From Streptomyces sp. SAI-127 (lineage in GTDB: Bacteria; Actinomycetota; Actinomycetes; Streptomycetales; Streptomycetaceae), in assembly GCF_029894425.1 (NCBI RefSeq), contig NZ_JARXYJ010000001.1, positions 2,542,001 through 2,606,000 on the forward strand: DNA of 64,000 nucleotides, in the 5' to 3' direction. Position 1 is the first letter of the stretch. Each line of letters begins with the position of its first letter. The notes under the pieces were generated by a model. It saw only the letters and a program-made list of their open reading frames with translations. It did no database searches and had not been told where the DNA came from. Shown one piece after another: positions 16,863 to 24,939 of this stretch. A program made the position numbers and the translations under genes.

Positions 16863-18814
16863 CCCTGCTGCACAACCCGGTGATCCGCGGCTTCGCCCCC
16901 GACCCGTCGATGGTCCGCGTCGGCGACTGGTACTACGTGGCGACGAGTTCCTTCGAGTGGTTCCCGACGATCCCGCTGCACCGCTCGCGCGACCTCGCGC
17001 ACTGGGAGTACGCGGGCCATGTCGAGGGCGCCGTCCCGGGCGACTCCCTCGCGGGCGTCCCGGATTCGGGCGGCATCTGGGCACCCTCCCTGAGCTGGGA
17101 CGGCGAGCGGTTCTGGGTGGTCTATTCGATCGTCCGCTCGGTCGGAACGCCGTACTTCGACACGGACACGTATGTCTCTACGGCGGCTTTCTCCACGGCG
17201 ACGGAGGCGGTCGGCGCGTGGACGGCACCGCGGCGGATCGCGAGCCATGGATTCGACCCCGCGCTCTTCCACGACGACGAGGGCCGGCTGTGGCTGCTCA
17301 ATCTCCAGAACGACCACCGCCCCGGCGGCCGGCGCTTCGCGGGGATCGTGCTGACCGAGCTGGACCGGCAGACGCTGGCGCCCGTCGGTGACACGCACCT
17401 GCTGCTCCAGCACGAACGGCTCGTCGAGGGGCCGAAGTTGGTCCGCAAGGACGGCTGGTATTACCTCGTCCTCGCCGAGGGCGGCACGGGTTTCGAGCAC
17501 GGGGTACTGGTGGCCCGCAGCCGGGAGATCACCGGCCCGTACGAGCTGGACGACCGGCCGCTGCTGACGTCCCGGGACGACCCTTCGCTGCCCTTGCAGA
17601 AGGCCGGACACGGCGAACTGGTCCACCTTCCCGACGGAAGCTGGGTACTGAGTCACCTCACGGCCCGCCCCCTGAACACGCCGAACGGCCCACGCTGCCC
17701 ACTCGGCCGCGAGACGGCCATCCAGGCGCTGACCTGGGACACAGAGGGCTGGCCGAGGCTGCGGCACGGGGGTCCGCATCCTTCGATCGAGGTCGACGTA
17801 TCGACCCACCCACGGGTGGAGGGCGAGGCCGCTGCCCCGGCGCCCCCAGGGCCAGAGAACGAGACCGCCGCCCCGGCCCATCCGGGCCCAGAGGTCCGGA
17901 TCAGCACACGGACGTCCCTGGGGCCGCCGGCTCAGACCGGCGCACCGGCAATCCGGACCGCCGTACCGACGCACCCGCGGCCCCCGGCCCAGATCGCCAC
18001 ACCAGCCCAACCACGTCCGGCAATCGACGCCGCCCCACCAACACACCCACGACCGCAGCCCCACCCCGGCACACCAATACACCCCGGACCCCAGACTCAG
18101 CCCGGCACCCCGCCGCAACCGCACCCGGCAGTCCAGACCGCCGTACCAACCCACCCGCGGTCGTCCAGGCAACCCGCGCTCTCGGGTGGTCCGTTGGGCT
18201 GGCCCTGGAGCACTCTGCGGGCCGCGCCCGATCCCTCCTGGGTGGACGCCGCCGCCCGGCCTGGCTGGATCCGGCTGCGTGGGCGGCACGGGCCCGAGTC
18301 GTGGTGGGCGCACAGCCTGCTGGCCCAGCGGATCACCGAGCACCGGGCGGAGGCCGAGGTCACCGTGGAGGCCCGGCCGACCACGTTCACCCAGGCCGCC
18401 GGTCTGGTGCTCTGGTACAACACCGAGTCCTATCTGGCCCTCGACCTGACCTGGGCGGAGCCCGAGGGCGAGGAGCAGCGCGGCCAGCAGTGGCAAGGCG
18501 GCGGCGGACGGACCGTGCTCAGCCTGGTGGAGCGGGACGAGGGCGGCACCCGGCAGGTGGCCGTGGTCGACGTCCACACGGAAAGCGCCTTCACGCTCGG
18601 CGTGACCGTGGAGGATGGGGTGGCTCGTTTCTGGTCCCTGGGCGCCGACGGCGTACGGACACCCGTCGGCCCGGAACTGGACTTCACCCGCCTCTCCGAC
18701 GACCACGGATCCAAGCTCCGGTTCACGGGCGCGATGGCCGGAATCCACGCTGTGGACCTGGTCAGCGCGGCCTTCACGGCCGACTTCACCGGGTTCCGCC
18801 TGAGCTGCGGGTAG
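16859..18814 (+). CDS. Cytoplasmic GH43-type beta-xylosidase/arabinofuranosidase with Pro-rich linker
   Basis: A 651-aa glycoside hydrolase family 43 enzyme without a signal peptide, so it would cleave imported oligosaccharides. The five-bladed propeller holds the three catalytic acids: base Asp in GFAPDPSMVRVGDWYYV, pKa-modulating Asp in GFDPALFHDD and acid Glu in LVEGPKLVRKDGWYYL. Residues about 440-651 form the C-terminal beta-sandwich (WYNTESYLALDL). Between them, about residues 314-440 are a low-complexity Pro/His/Thr/Ala stretch with recurring THPR, HPGP and TAVPTHPR, absent from usual family members. The start is a GTG overlapping the permease stop (GTGA). Ordinary xylosidases of this type are about 500-550 aa. 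Confidence 0.85.
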   Translation: MTLLHNPVIRGFAPDPSMVRVGDWYYVATSSFEWFPTIPLHRSRDLAHWEYAGHVEGAVPGDSLAGVPDSGGIWAPSLSWDGERFWVVYSIVRSVGTPYFDTDTYVSTAAFSTATEAVGAWTAPRRIASHGFDPALFHDDEGRLWLLNLQNDHRPGGRRFAGIVLTELDRQTLAPVGDTHLLLQHERLVEGPKLVRKDGWYYLVLAEGGTGFEHGVLVARSREITGPYELDDRPLLTSRDDPSLPLQKAGHGELVHLPDGSWVLSHLTARPLNTPNGPRCPLGRETAIQALTWDTEGWPRLRHGGPHPSIEVDVSTHPRVEGEAAAPAPPGPENETAAPAHPGPEVRISTRTSLGPPAQTGAPAIRTAVPTHPRPPAQIATPAQPRPAIDAAPPTHPRPQPHPGTPIHPGPQTQPGTPPQPHPAVQTAVPTHPRSSRQPALSGGPLGWPWSTLRAAPDPSWVDAAARPGWIRLRGRHGPESWWAHSLLAQRITEHRAEAEVTVEARPTTFTQAAGLVLWYNTESYLALDLTWAEPEGEEQRGQQWQGGGGRTVLSLVERDEGGTRQVAVVDVHTESAFTLGVTVEDGVARFWSLGADGVRTPVGPELDFTRLSDDHGSKLRFTGAMAGIHAVDLVSAAFTADFTGFRLSCG

Positions 18815-18890
18815 CGTTCGAAGTTTCGAAAGCCAGGGGGACTTGAAGACCCGCGAAGCCCGACCTCTTCCCGACTTCACCGGGCGAACC

Positions 18891-18916
18891 TAGGGTAGGA
18901 AGCGCTTACTGTTTCC
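18891..18916 (+). promoter_or_regulatory. Promoter -10 with overlapping LacI operator
   Basis: TAGGGT (18891-18896) is followed at once by the interrupted palindrome GGAAGCGCTTACTGTTTCC (18898-18916), about 54 bp before the second LacI gene. Its AAGCGCTT centre is a classic LacI/GalR operator shape, so autoregulation is likely. Confidence 0.5.
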
Positions 18917-18969
18917 GCGCTGGTCGAAAACTTTCATGGCCCTCGGGCGGGCCGGAGAGGTGGTTCCCG

Positions 18970-20013
18970 ATGGTCCGCACGGGGAGTGCGAGCGTGGCGG
19001 CCGGTCCCACGCTGGCGGTCGTGGCCCGGGAGGCGGGCGTGTCGGTACCGACCGCCTCCAAGGTGGTCAACGGGCGGGAGGACGTGGCCCCCGAGACCCG
19101 CCGCCGGGTCACCGAGGCGCTGGACCGGCTCGGCTACGTCCGCAGACCGAGGTTCGACGCGGCGAAGGCGTCGGGACTGGTCGACCTGGTCGTGCACTCG
19201 CTGGAGACCTCCTGGTCGGGTGCGGTGCTGCACGGGGTGGAGGCGGCCGCCCACGACGCGGGTCTCGAGGTGGTCGTCTCGGCCGGGCCGAACCGCACCC
19301 GGGCCGGGCGCCCGGAGCGCGGCTGGCTGGACAAACTCACCGCGCGCGGTTCCTCCGGGGTGCTGTTCAACCTGGCCGAGCTGACGTCGTCGCAGTACGG
19401 CTGGCTGGACCAGCACCGCATCCCGTACGTCCTGATCGACCCGGTCCTGGAGCCGCCGCCGGGCGTCGTCTCGGTGGGCGCGGCCAACTGGCAGGGCGGG
19501 GTCACTGCGACCGAGCACCTGCTGGCGCTGGGGCACGAACGCATCGGGGTCGTCGCCGGCCACCAGCGCAAGGTGTGCAGCAGCGCGCGCGTGGCGGGCT
19601 ACCGTTCCGCGCTCGCTGCGGCGGGGATACGGCAGCGGCCCGAGTACGTCCGCCACGCAGGCTTCGACGAGAGCGCGGCCCACCGCCGCACGCTGGAACT
19701 CCTGGACCTGCCCGAACCGCCCACCGCGGTCTTCGCCTGCTCCGACCGCATGGCCCTCGGCGTGTACGAGGCCCTGGCCGAACGGGGCCTGCGCGTGCCG
19801 GACGACATCAGCGTCGTGGGCTTCGACGACCTGCCGGAGGCCCGCTGGACCACCCCGGCCCTCACCACGGTCCGCCAACCGCTGTCAGAGATGGCGGCAA
19901 CCGCTCTGCGCCTGCTGGTCCGCATGATGGAGGGCGACCGCCCGGAGAGCACCCGGACCGAGTTGTCGACGCGGTTGGTGGAGCGGGCGAGCACGGCCCC
20001 GCCGGCCGGCTGA
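18970..20013 (+). CDS. LacI-family transcriptional regulator
   Basis: A 347-aa repressor with HTH TLAVVAREAGVSVPTASKVV near residues 14-33, then hinge and sugar-binding domain (VDLVVHSLETSWSG; GFDESAAHRRTL; GVYEALAERGLRVPDDISVV). It follows the GH43 operon in the same direction, 155 bp downstream, with its own promoter and operator. It may regulate the GH43 operon, itself, or both. The start ATG at 18970 is preceded by GAGAGGTGG. Confidence 0.9.
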   Translation: MVRTGSASVAAGPTLAVVAREAGVSVPTASKVVNGREDVAPETRRRVTEALDRLGYVRRPRFDAAKASGLVDLVVHSLETSWSGAVLHGVEAAAHDAGLEVVVSAGPNRTRAGRPERGWLDKLTARGSSGVLFNLAELTSSQYGWLDQHRIPYVLIDPVLEPPPGVVSVGAANWQGGVTATEHLLALGHERIGVVAGHQRKVCSSARVAGYRSALAAAGIRQRPEYVRHAGFDESAAHRRTLELLDLPEPPTAVFACSDRMALGVYEALAERGLRVPDDISVVGFDDLPEARWTTPALTTVRQPLSEMAATALRLLVRMMEGDRPESTRTELSTRLVERASTAPPAG

Positions 20014-20227
20014 ATCGCGTCGCTGCGCCCAGTGCCCCGGCGTACGCCTCCCCCGGTCGGCCCGTGCCTCCTCGTGTCGGCTGCGTGTGCCACTGACCAC
20101 CGGTTTCGTTCACCTTCGGTCATCTGTGGGCGGCGGGAACTGGCCGGGGCGGGCGGGCGTCGAACGATGCGGCGGGGAGGGAGCCGCCGCCCCGACGAGG
20201 GCGGCGGCGAGCAGTGGGGGGACGACC

Positions 20228-20650
20228 ATGACGCGCTGGCGGCCGCTGCCGGAGTCACTTCCGAGGGAGGCGCGGCATCTCGTCGAGCAGCTGCGCCACC
20301 TCAAGGACCGTACGGATCTGAGCCTCGCCGAGCTGGCGCGGCGCACCGCGTACAGCAAGTCGTCCTGGCAGCGGTATCTCAGCGGGGCCAAGCAGCCGCC
20401 GCGCGGGGCGGTGGAGGCGCTGTGCCGGGTGGCGGGCGCGGATCAGGCGCGGCTGCTGGCGCTGTGGGACCTGGCCGCCCCGGTCTGGCCGTACGGCACG
20501 GTGGTGGCCGTCGTGGCGACCGAGGGGGCGGTGCCGACGGGGCCCGGCCTCGAGTACCGGCGATGGCGTACGGCGGCGCTGGCCGCGTTCGCCGTCATCG
20601 TGATGCTGGTGGCGGGGGTGCTGTGGGCGTGGCCGTCGAGGGGCGGGTGA
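20228..20650 (+). CDS. Small XRE-type HTH protein with C-terminal membrane anchor
   Basis: A 140-aa protein. Residues about 10-65 form a helix-turn-helix (DLSLAELARRTAYSKSSWQR, YLSGAKQPPRGAVEALCRV), and residues about 115-135 are one hydrophobic span (AALAAFAVIVMLVAGVLWAW). Membrane-tethered XRE proteins of this type are common in Streptomyces with unknown targets. The ATG at 20228 has GGGGGGAC upstream; the frame can be extended to 20087 but that part has no coding look. It is convergent with the next gene, 33 bp apart. Confidence 0.75.
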   Translation: MTRWRPLPESLPREARHLVEQLRHLKDRTDLSLAELARRTAYSKSSWQRYLSGAKQPPRGAVEALCRVAGADQARLLALWDLAAPVWPYGTVVAVVATEGAVPTGPGLEYRRWRTAALAAFAVIVMLVAGVLWAWPSRGG

Positions 20651-20683
20651 CCGTACGGCCGCCCGCTCCCCCGTCGGCGGCGG

Positions 20684-21223
20684 TCAGCCCACCTGCTCGT
20701 AGTACGCGATCCGCCAGGGGCCGGTGCCCTTGAGCTTCACGCGGTACTTGCCGCTGACCCGCTTGAAGTCGACGTCCCGCTTGTCGCCGTCGTAGCGGAC
20801 GCCGCCGCCCGAGACCGGGCCGTGGAGCCACTGCTGGGCGAACTCCCAGGTCTGGTCGGTGACCACGCCGTCGTTGTCGGTGAGGCCGTAGCGCTCCTGC
20901 CACCACTGCGTGGCCGACTCGGTCTCCGGGCCGAACGAGCCGTCGATCTGGCTCTTGGAGTAGTTGTGCCAGTCCCCGTCCTCGTCCTGCCACTTGGCGC
21001 CGTCCGCGTACAGGACGGACTGCCACAGGGCCGTGGCGTTGCTGTCGGCGTGGTCGTCGACGCCCAGGTTCTCCTCGTCCTGCCAGTCGTCGCTGACCAC
21101 ACCGTTGCCGTCGATGCCGTGGTACGAGGCCGCACTGGCCGTCGGCGCCACGGCGAGGCCGAGGGTTCCGGCGCCCAGCAACGCTGCCATCACCATCGCG
21201 ACGGCCCGCTTGCGCATGCTCAT
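20684..21223 (-). CDS. Secreted small protein with peptidoglycan-binding-like domain
   Basis: A 179-aa secreted protein. The Sec signal (MRKRAVAMVMAALLGAG, cleavage near PTASAAS) is followed by a region reading NLGVDDHADSNATALWQSVL, IDGSFGPETESATQWWQ and YGLTDNDGVVTDQTWEF, which matches the repeat pattern of peptidoglycan-binding domain 1 (G..G..T..A...WQ). It may be a small cell-wall-associated protein. No catalytic domain is present. The start at 21223 has AAGGGAG upstream. Confidence 0.75.
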   Translation of the reverse strand: MSMRKRAVAMVMAALLGAGTLGLAVAPTASAASYHGIDGNGVVSDDWQDEENLGVDDHADSNATALWQSVLYADGAKWQDEDGDWHNYSKSQIDGSFGPETESATQWWQERYGLTDNDGVVTDQTWEFAQQWLHGPVSGGGVRYDGDKRDVDFKRVSGKYRVKLKGTGPWRIAYYEQVG

Positions 21224-21543
21224 GGAAGTCTCCCTTTCCGAACCGCCGTGGTTCCCCCCGTGGTTCCCCCTGGGGCGGCTCGTTTCGCTTGGCACGGCAC
21301 AGACTCACAGGCCTGAGGTGCGCACGGCGAGACCTGCCGCAGTCCCCGGACCGCCGGGGGACGGTCCGTCCCGCGTACGGCGGCGTGGTCCGGGAGCGCG
21401 GGTCGTACGGGGACCTGCTGGGACGGACGGGACGCGCCACGGGGCCGGCTCAGGCCTCGCTCTGCTCCCGCACTAGAGGACTGAGGGGTGTATCGCCGTA
21501 CAGGTGTTCCATCGGACCGGTCGCTTTGCGTAGCCTCGGCGCG
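21224..21543. other. Divergent intergenic region without genes
   Basis: 320 bp between the secreted protein gene and the broken VOC gene. It holds a direct repeat CGTGGTTCCCCC near the left end, a small hairpin CCCCGG-ACCG-CCGGGG (21344-21359), and TAGCCT (21531-21536), a -10 box placed 7 nt before the GTG at 21544 as in leaderless transcripts. No coding frame is convincing. Confidence 0.5.
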
Positions 21544-21729
21544 GTGAACGTGATTCCCGCACGGCTGGACCATCTCGTCCTCGCGACCCCGGACCTGGAC
21601 GCGGCGGTCGCGACCGCCCGGGCCCGCGGCTACGACCCCGGTGAGATCCGCCCGATGAGCCGCCGCACCCCCGACGGGACCCTGCTGACATGGCGCCTCA
21701 CGGACGGCGACACCCAGCACCGTTCCTAG
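21544..21729 (+). pseudogene. Glyoxalase-like VOC gene, 5' fragment cut by insertion
   Basis: 61 codons from a leaderless GTG. LDHLVLATPDLDAAVA is the N-terminal strand of glyoxalase-like (PF13468-type) proteins, but the next residues ARARGYDPGEIRPMSRRTPD and LLTWRLTDG belong to a region that in intact relatives lies roughly 80-100 residues further on, also just after a PDLDAAVA-like stretch (family knowledge). The fragment therefore appears to carry an internal deletion between two similar sequences. The frame then ends at the edge of the TnpB element. The remaining C-terminal part is at about 23575-23822. Confidence 0.7.
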
Positions 21730-23465
21730 GGGCTGAGCGGAAGTGAGCCCTGTTGCCAGGTCTCATGCTCAGCCGAACGCTCCGAACGGTGTTGGGCGTT
21801 CTGGTTGCCCGCGTTCGCCCCGCATTCGGCGCCGACGGATCGTGTCCGTGGTCCGGTGATGCGGGGGCGGGTTCCCTCACGCCCGGGGACACCCGGTCGG
21901 GCCTGGACGGTCCGATGCCCCTGCTCATCACTCCGGTGAGCAGGGGGCGGTGCCGTCCGTCGCCGGATCGGGTGTCCCTGGGCGCGCCTTCCGATCGCCA
22001 CGGCAGCAGCATCGTGGCGAGTGGTCTTGCGGTTCTTCGTGGTGAGGGGCTTCTGCCAGTGCTGGGCGCCCCACTTCGAGGTGTAGGCCGGGTCGACGGC
22101 AATGACCGCGATACCCGTGGCGTCGGCCATCGACGCCAGCCGGGCGCGGAGCTTGCCGGTGGGCAAGCCGGAGATCAGCTGCCGGAACCGCCTCTTGCGG
22201 CCGTGCTTCTCCCGGGTCATCTCGGCGGCGAAGTCCAGGTCCTCAACGGCAATCGCCTTCACATCACAGGTGCGGGCCCAGTGCAGGAGGCGGGTCAGGG
22301 CGTGGCGGACCTGGGCGTCACGATGGGGCGCGGTGCCGGTCAGATCATAGAAAAAGCGGTGCGGGGCGCCGGTCGGGTTGCCGTGGACGTCGAGGCGCCG
22401 TGCGGCGAGGTGATCGGCGTTCATGTCGACGCCGATCACGCCGTGGGCGAGGGCGGCCTCGATCGTGAGGGCGGGGGTGGGCGGGAGCTGCCAGGCGGCG
22501 GTCAGGTACCAGCGGTCCCGGCCGGCGTCGATGGGGGTCCCCCCGCTCGAGCGAAGTCGAGAGTGGGGGAGGATGCGGTAGGCGATGGCCCGATTGGCCG
22601 TGACGCGGTCGGCCCACTCGGTTCCTCGGTGCGTGAACGTGACCCGGCAGGCCAGGACATAGCGGCCGTGCGGGGCGTTCGCCAGATACGTGAGCGGCGC
22701 GGGGAGTTTGATACTCACCTCACCGTCCGGGCTGACGCGGATCGTCTCGTTGCCGTACCGCTTGCCGGACTCACCGTCCGCCTGGCAGAACCAGCGTTCC
22801 GCCTCCCAGCCCCGGCGCCACGCGCCCTCGGTGATCCCGGCCGCCTCCAGGTAGTGGCGGGTGCGGGCCAGACGCTTGCCGCCGCGCACGACGTGCACGA
22901 TGCCGGCGTCGCGGTCGGCCCGCGCGGCAGCCAGCCGGTCCTGCAGCACCCGCAGCCGCCGGGACTTCGCATGCCACTCCCGCTGGGACCAATACCCACC
23001 GGGCGCCTTCTTCGTGCCCTTCTGCCCGACCGGCTGCGACAGCCGGTCCTCGATGGTGCGGATGCCCGCTTCCAGGTTCTGGATGTACGCCGACTGGCAG
23101 CGGCGGGCCAGCGCCCACTCGTCGTGCGTGGCCTTGGTGATACTGCCCGCCCACCGCGACGAAGCAAGCGGCGTCAGCTCCCGCTTGCGCACCGCCCATG
23201 CCTGACCGGAGTGCGCTAGGCCGTCCCGGCAGCGCGCCTTGAGATCCTTCGAAGCCAGCGACCCCAGGTGCCCGCCGACCAGGCGCAGCACCTTCTCATC
23301 GTCCGGCGTCAGGTGCTTGAGACGGGTCCGGACGGCCACACCACCGGGACCCGACGCGACAAACGGCGCGGCGAGACTCCTCAGCTCACCCACCCTGTCA
23401 CCCCCGCCCGGCCCCACCCGAAGATCCCGTCGCCATGGGAAACGAGCGGCACCCATGAAGGTCAC
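21726..23465 (-). CDS. tnpB: TnpB-related RNA-guided nuclease-like transposon protein
   Basis: Open frame of 579 codons. RuvC-like residues are all present: Asp in GVIGVDMNAD (about 344), Glu in IAVEDLDF (about 409) and Asp in RHDAAAVAIG (about 483). The CxxC zinc ribbon usual between RuvC II and III is missing; its place reads DPAYTSKWGAQHWQKPL, a form I associate with an actinobacterial TnpB-related subfamily. After RuvC III about 95 residues of low-complexity sequence overlap a strongly folded RNA region, so the true C-terminus or functional unit is uncertain. A hairpin repeat is inserted in frame near residues 298-311 (LPHSRLRSSGGTP). The start is uncertain; downstream GTG codons are alternatives. 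Confidence 0.75.
   Translation of the reverse strand: MTFMGAARFPWRRDLRVGPGGGDRVGELRSLAAPFVASGPGGVAVRTRLKHLTPDDEKVLRLVGGHLGSLASKDLKARCRDGLAHSGQAWAVRKRELTPLASSRWAGSITKATHDEWALARRCQSAYIQNLEAGIRTIEDRLSQPVGQKGTKKAPGGYWSQREWHAKSRRLRVLQDRLAAARADRDAGIVHVVRGGKRLARTRHYLEAAGITEGAWRRGWEAERWFCQADGESGKRYGNETIRVSPDGEVSIKLPAPLTYLANAPHGRYVLACRVTFTHRGTEWADRVTANRAIAYRILPHSRLRSSGGTPIDAGRDRWYLTAAWQLPPTPALTIEAALAHGVIGVDMNADHLAARRLDVHGNPTGAPHRFFYDLTGTAPHRDAQVRHALTRLLHWARTCDVKAIAVEDLDFAAEMTREKHGRKRRFRQLISGLPTGKLRARLASMADATGIAVIAVDPAYTSKWGAQHWQKPLTTKNRKTTRHDAAAVAIGRRAQGHPIRRRTAPPPAHRSDEQGHRTVQARPGVPGREGTRPRITGPRTRSVGAECGANAGNQNAQHRSERSAEHETWQQGSLPLSP
21731..21978 (-). ncRNA. Candidate omega (right-end) RNA scaffold of TnpB element
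   Basis: The 3' end of tnpB and the adjoining element end contain several strong nested stems: GGGACACCCG/CGGGTGTCCC (21886-21895 with 21969-21978), GGACGG/CCGTCC (21905-21910 with 21953-21958), CCCCTGCTCA/TGAGCAGGGG (21918-21927 with 21937-21946), GAACGC/GCGTTC (21775-21780 with 21796-21801) and GGCTGAGC/GCTCAGCC (21731-21738 with 21767-21774). Position, strand and size fit TnpB guide RNAs, whose guide would be read from flanking DNA beyond 21731. Expression is not shown. Confidence 0.55.
22531..22574. repeat. Hairpin repeat inserted in the tnpB reading frame
   Basis: This segment folds into nested stems (CTCGA/TCGAG around CTTCGC, flanked by CCCCC/GGGGG). Its 29-nt core at 22543-22571 is the exact reverse complement of 12022-12050. 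It stays in frame in tnpB and encodes residues that do not fit between IAYRI and DAGRDRWYL. Similar palindromes are, from memory, scattered through Streptomyces genomes. Confidence 0.65.
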
Positions 23466-23476
23466 GCATTCGATGA

Positions 23477-23492
23477 GGGAACGTCAGTTCCC
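23477..23492. other. Left-end hairpin of TnpB element
   Basis: GGGAAC-GTCA-GTTCCC is a perfect 6-bp stem with a 4-nt loop just upstream of the tnpB start. Short hairpins near the ends are what IS200/IS605 transposases recognise, but no tnpA is present here. Confidence 0.4.
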
Positions 23493-23574
23493 CGCTGAAA
23501 CCGACACCACGACACCCAGGCACACAACACCGACCACCAGCACGCACTCCCGCTCACCAGAACGCTCTTGAACA

Positions 23575-23822
23575 CACCAGCGGCAGCAGCTCCAAACCCC
23601 TCCGGCCTGGTCCCCTTCCTCATCGACTGGGGCACCTCCCCCCACCCGACGGCCTCGGGCCTTCCCGCCACTCCCCTGCTCTCCCTGACCGCGACCGCCC
23701 CGGTCCCGGACGAGATCCGGCCCCTCCTCGCCGCCCTCGACGCCGACCTCCCCCTCACCGAGGGCCCGGTGGGTCTCTCCTTCACGCTGGACACTCCACG
23801 GGGGCCGGTGGTCTTCGGCTGA
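23575..23822 (+). pseudogene. Glyoxalase-like VOC gene, 3' fragment
   Basis: The frame reading NPSGLVPFLIDWGTSPHP, then SGLPATPLLSLTATAPVPDE and LSFTLDTPRGPVVFG is the C-terminal third of a glyoxalase-like VOC protein and continues the fragment that stops at 21729. It has no start codon or ribosome-binding site of its own beyond a TTG at 23568. The two fragments flank the TnpB element and are in the same orientation. The original gene is not functional unless spliced by precise excision, and the 5' deletion would remain. Confidence 0.7.
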
Positions 23823-23874
23823 CGTGTCCGATTCCTTCAAGACCGGGCGTCCGGGCGCTGCCTACGGTGGCGGC

Positions 23875-24276
23875 ATGACTCCACGATTCGATGCCATCGG
23901 TCTGGTGGCCTCCGACATGGCCGCCTCCGTCGCCTTCTACCGTCGGCTCGGGTTTCCGTTCCCCGAAGGGTCGCAGACGCAGCCGCACGCGGAGGCCGAA
24001 CTTCCGGGCGGTGTGCGGCTGATGCTCGACACCGAGGAGACGGTCCGCTCCTTCCACCCGGCGTGGCGGGCACCGGCCGGCGGCAGCCGCACCGCGCTGG
24101 CGCTGCGGTGCGACAGCCCGGCCGAGGTCGACGCCGTGTACGAGGAGCTGGTGGGCGAGGGGTTCCACGGTGAGCTCAAGCCGTGGAACGCCGAGTGGGG
24201 GCAGCGGTACGCCTCGCTGCACGACCCCGACGGCAACGGCGTCGACCTGTACGCCCCGCTAGCCGACGGCGAGTAG
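23875..24276 (+). CDS. VOC-family (glyoxalase/bleomycin-resistance fold) protein
   Basis: A 133-aa protein with two betaalphabetabetabeta modules: [20 protein letters not shown] at the start and [18 protein letters not shown] at the end. Members bind metal and act as lyases, dioxygenases or drug-sequestering proteins; the specific role is unknown. The ATG at 23875 lies 6 nt after TACGGT, so the mRNA is probably leaderless; an in-frame GTG at 23824 is unlikely. Its 3' end overlaps the convergent AraC gene by 18 bp. Confidence 0.8.
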   Translation: MTPRFDAIGLVASDMAASVAFYRRLGFPFPEGSQTQPHAEAELPGGVRLMLDTEETVRSFHPAWRAPAGGSRTALALRCDSPAEVDAVYEELVGEGFHGELKPWNAEWGQRYASLHDPDGNGVDLYAPLADGE

Positions 24277-24924
24277 CCGCCCGAGCGGCACGCCCGCCAA
24301 CTCCTTCACGTCCCGCGCGAGATGCGCCTGGTCCGCGAACCCGCTCCGCACCGCCGTCTCCGCGAACGGCACCCCGGCCCCGGCCAGCACGAGAGCCCGC
24401 CGCAGCCGCAGAATCCGGGCCAGCGTCTTCGGCCCGTACCCGAAGGCCGCAAGCGACCTCCGGTGCAACTGCCGTGCTCCCAGGGCGAGTTCGTCCGCCG
24501 TCGCGGCGACCGGGCGGCCCGCGTCGAGCGCGGTCACGAGGGCGTGCAGAACGGGGTCAGGAGGGGTGGCACGCTCCAGGGCGATCTCTTCGAGCGCCGT
24601 GGCGGCGTCGGGGGCCTTCTCGATACGGCTCCGCAGCCGCCGTACCTCTGGAGCCGGCCAGAGATCGGCCAACTCGACGCGGCGGTCGCGCAGTTCATGG
24701 GCGGGCACACCCAGGAAGGCGGGCGCGGTCCCCGGGTAGAAGCGCACGCCCGCCCAGTCGCTCGGGGCGCCGCCGGTGACGTACGCACGTGTGTCGGGCC
24801 CGGCGACGAGCAGCCGTCCTTCGTTCCAGAGCAGATCCATGCACCCGTCGGGCAGCACACGTCCGGCCCCGTCACCGGTCCAGATGACGGCACCGGCAAG
24901 CCGGGACGCCCGTTCCGTGTACAC
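24259..24924 (-). CDS. AraC-family transcriptional regulator, DUF6597-like N-terminus
   Basis: A 221-aa regulator. The N-terminal half ([45 protein letters not shown]; motifs given shortened) is the sensor type seen in many actinobacterial AraC proteins. The C-terminal HTH pair spans about residues 140-215 ([40 protein letters not shown]). The start is a GTG with TAGCCT 8 nt upstream, i.e. leaderless. It follows the next AraC gene by 15 nt and may be co-transcribed. Targets are unknown. Confidence 0.8.
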   Translation of the reverse strand: MYTERASRLAGAVIWTGDGAGRVLPDGCMDLLWNEGRLLVAGPDTRAYVTGGAPSDWAGVRFYPGTAPAFLGVPAHELRDRRVELADLWPAPEVRRLRSRIEKAPDAATALEEIALERATPPDPVLHALVTALDAGRPVAATADELALGARQLHRRSLAAFGYGPKTLARILRLRRALVLAGAGVPFAETAVRSGFADQAHLARDVKELAGVPLGRLLAVG

Positions 24925-24939
24925 ACCCCCAGGCTACGA

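Larger units (their letters stand above)
21726..23580 (-). mobile_element. TnpB-only IS605/IS1341-like insertion
   Basis: The sequence between the two halves of the VOC gene carries a single tnpB on the minus strand, no tnpA, hairpins at both ends (21731-21774 on the right end, 23477-23492 near the left end) and no obvious terminal inverted repeats or target duplication, as expected for IS200/IS605-group elements. The boundaries are approximate: the right end lies close to 21726 and the left end between about 23493 and 23580. Confidence 0.7.
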
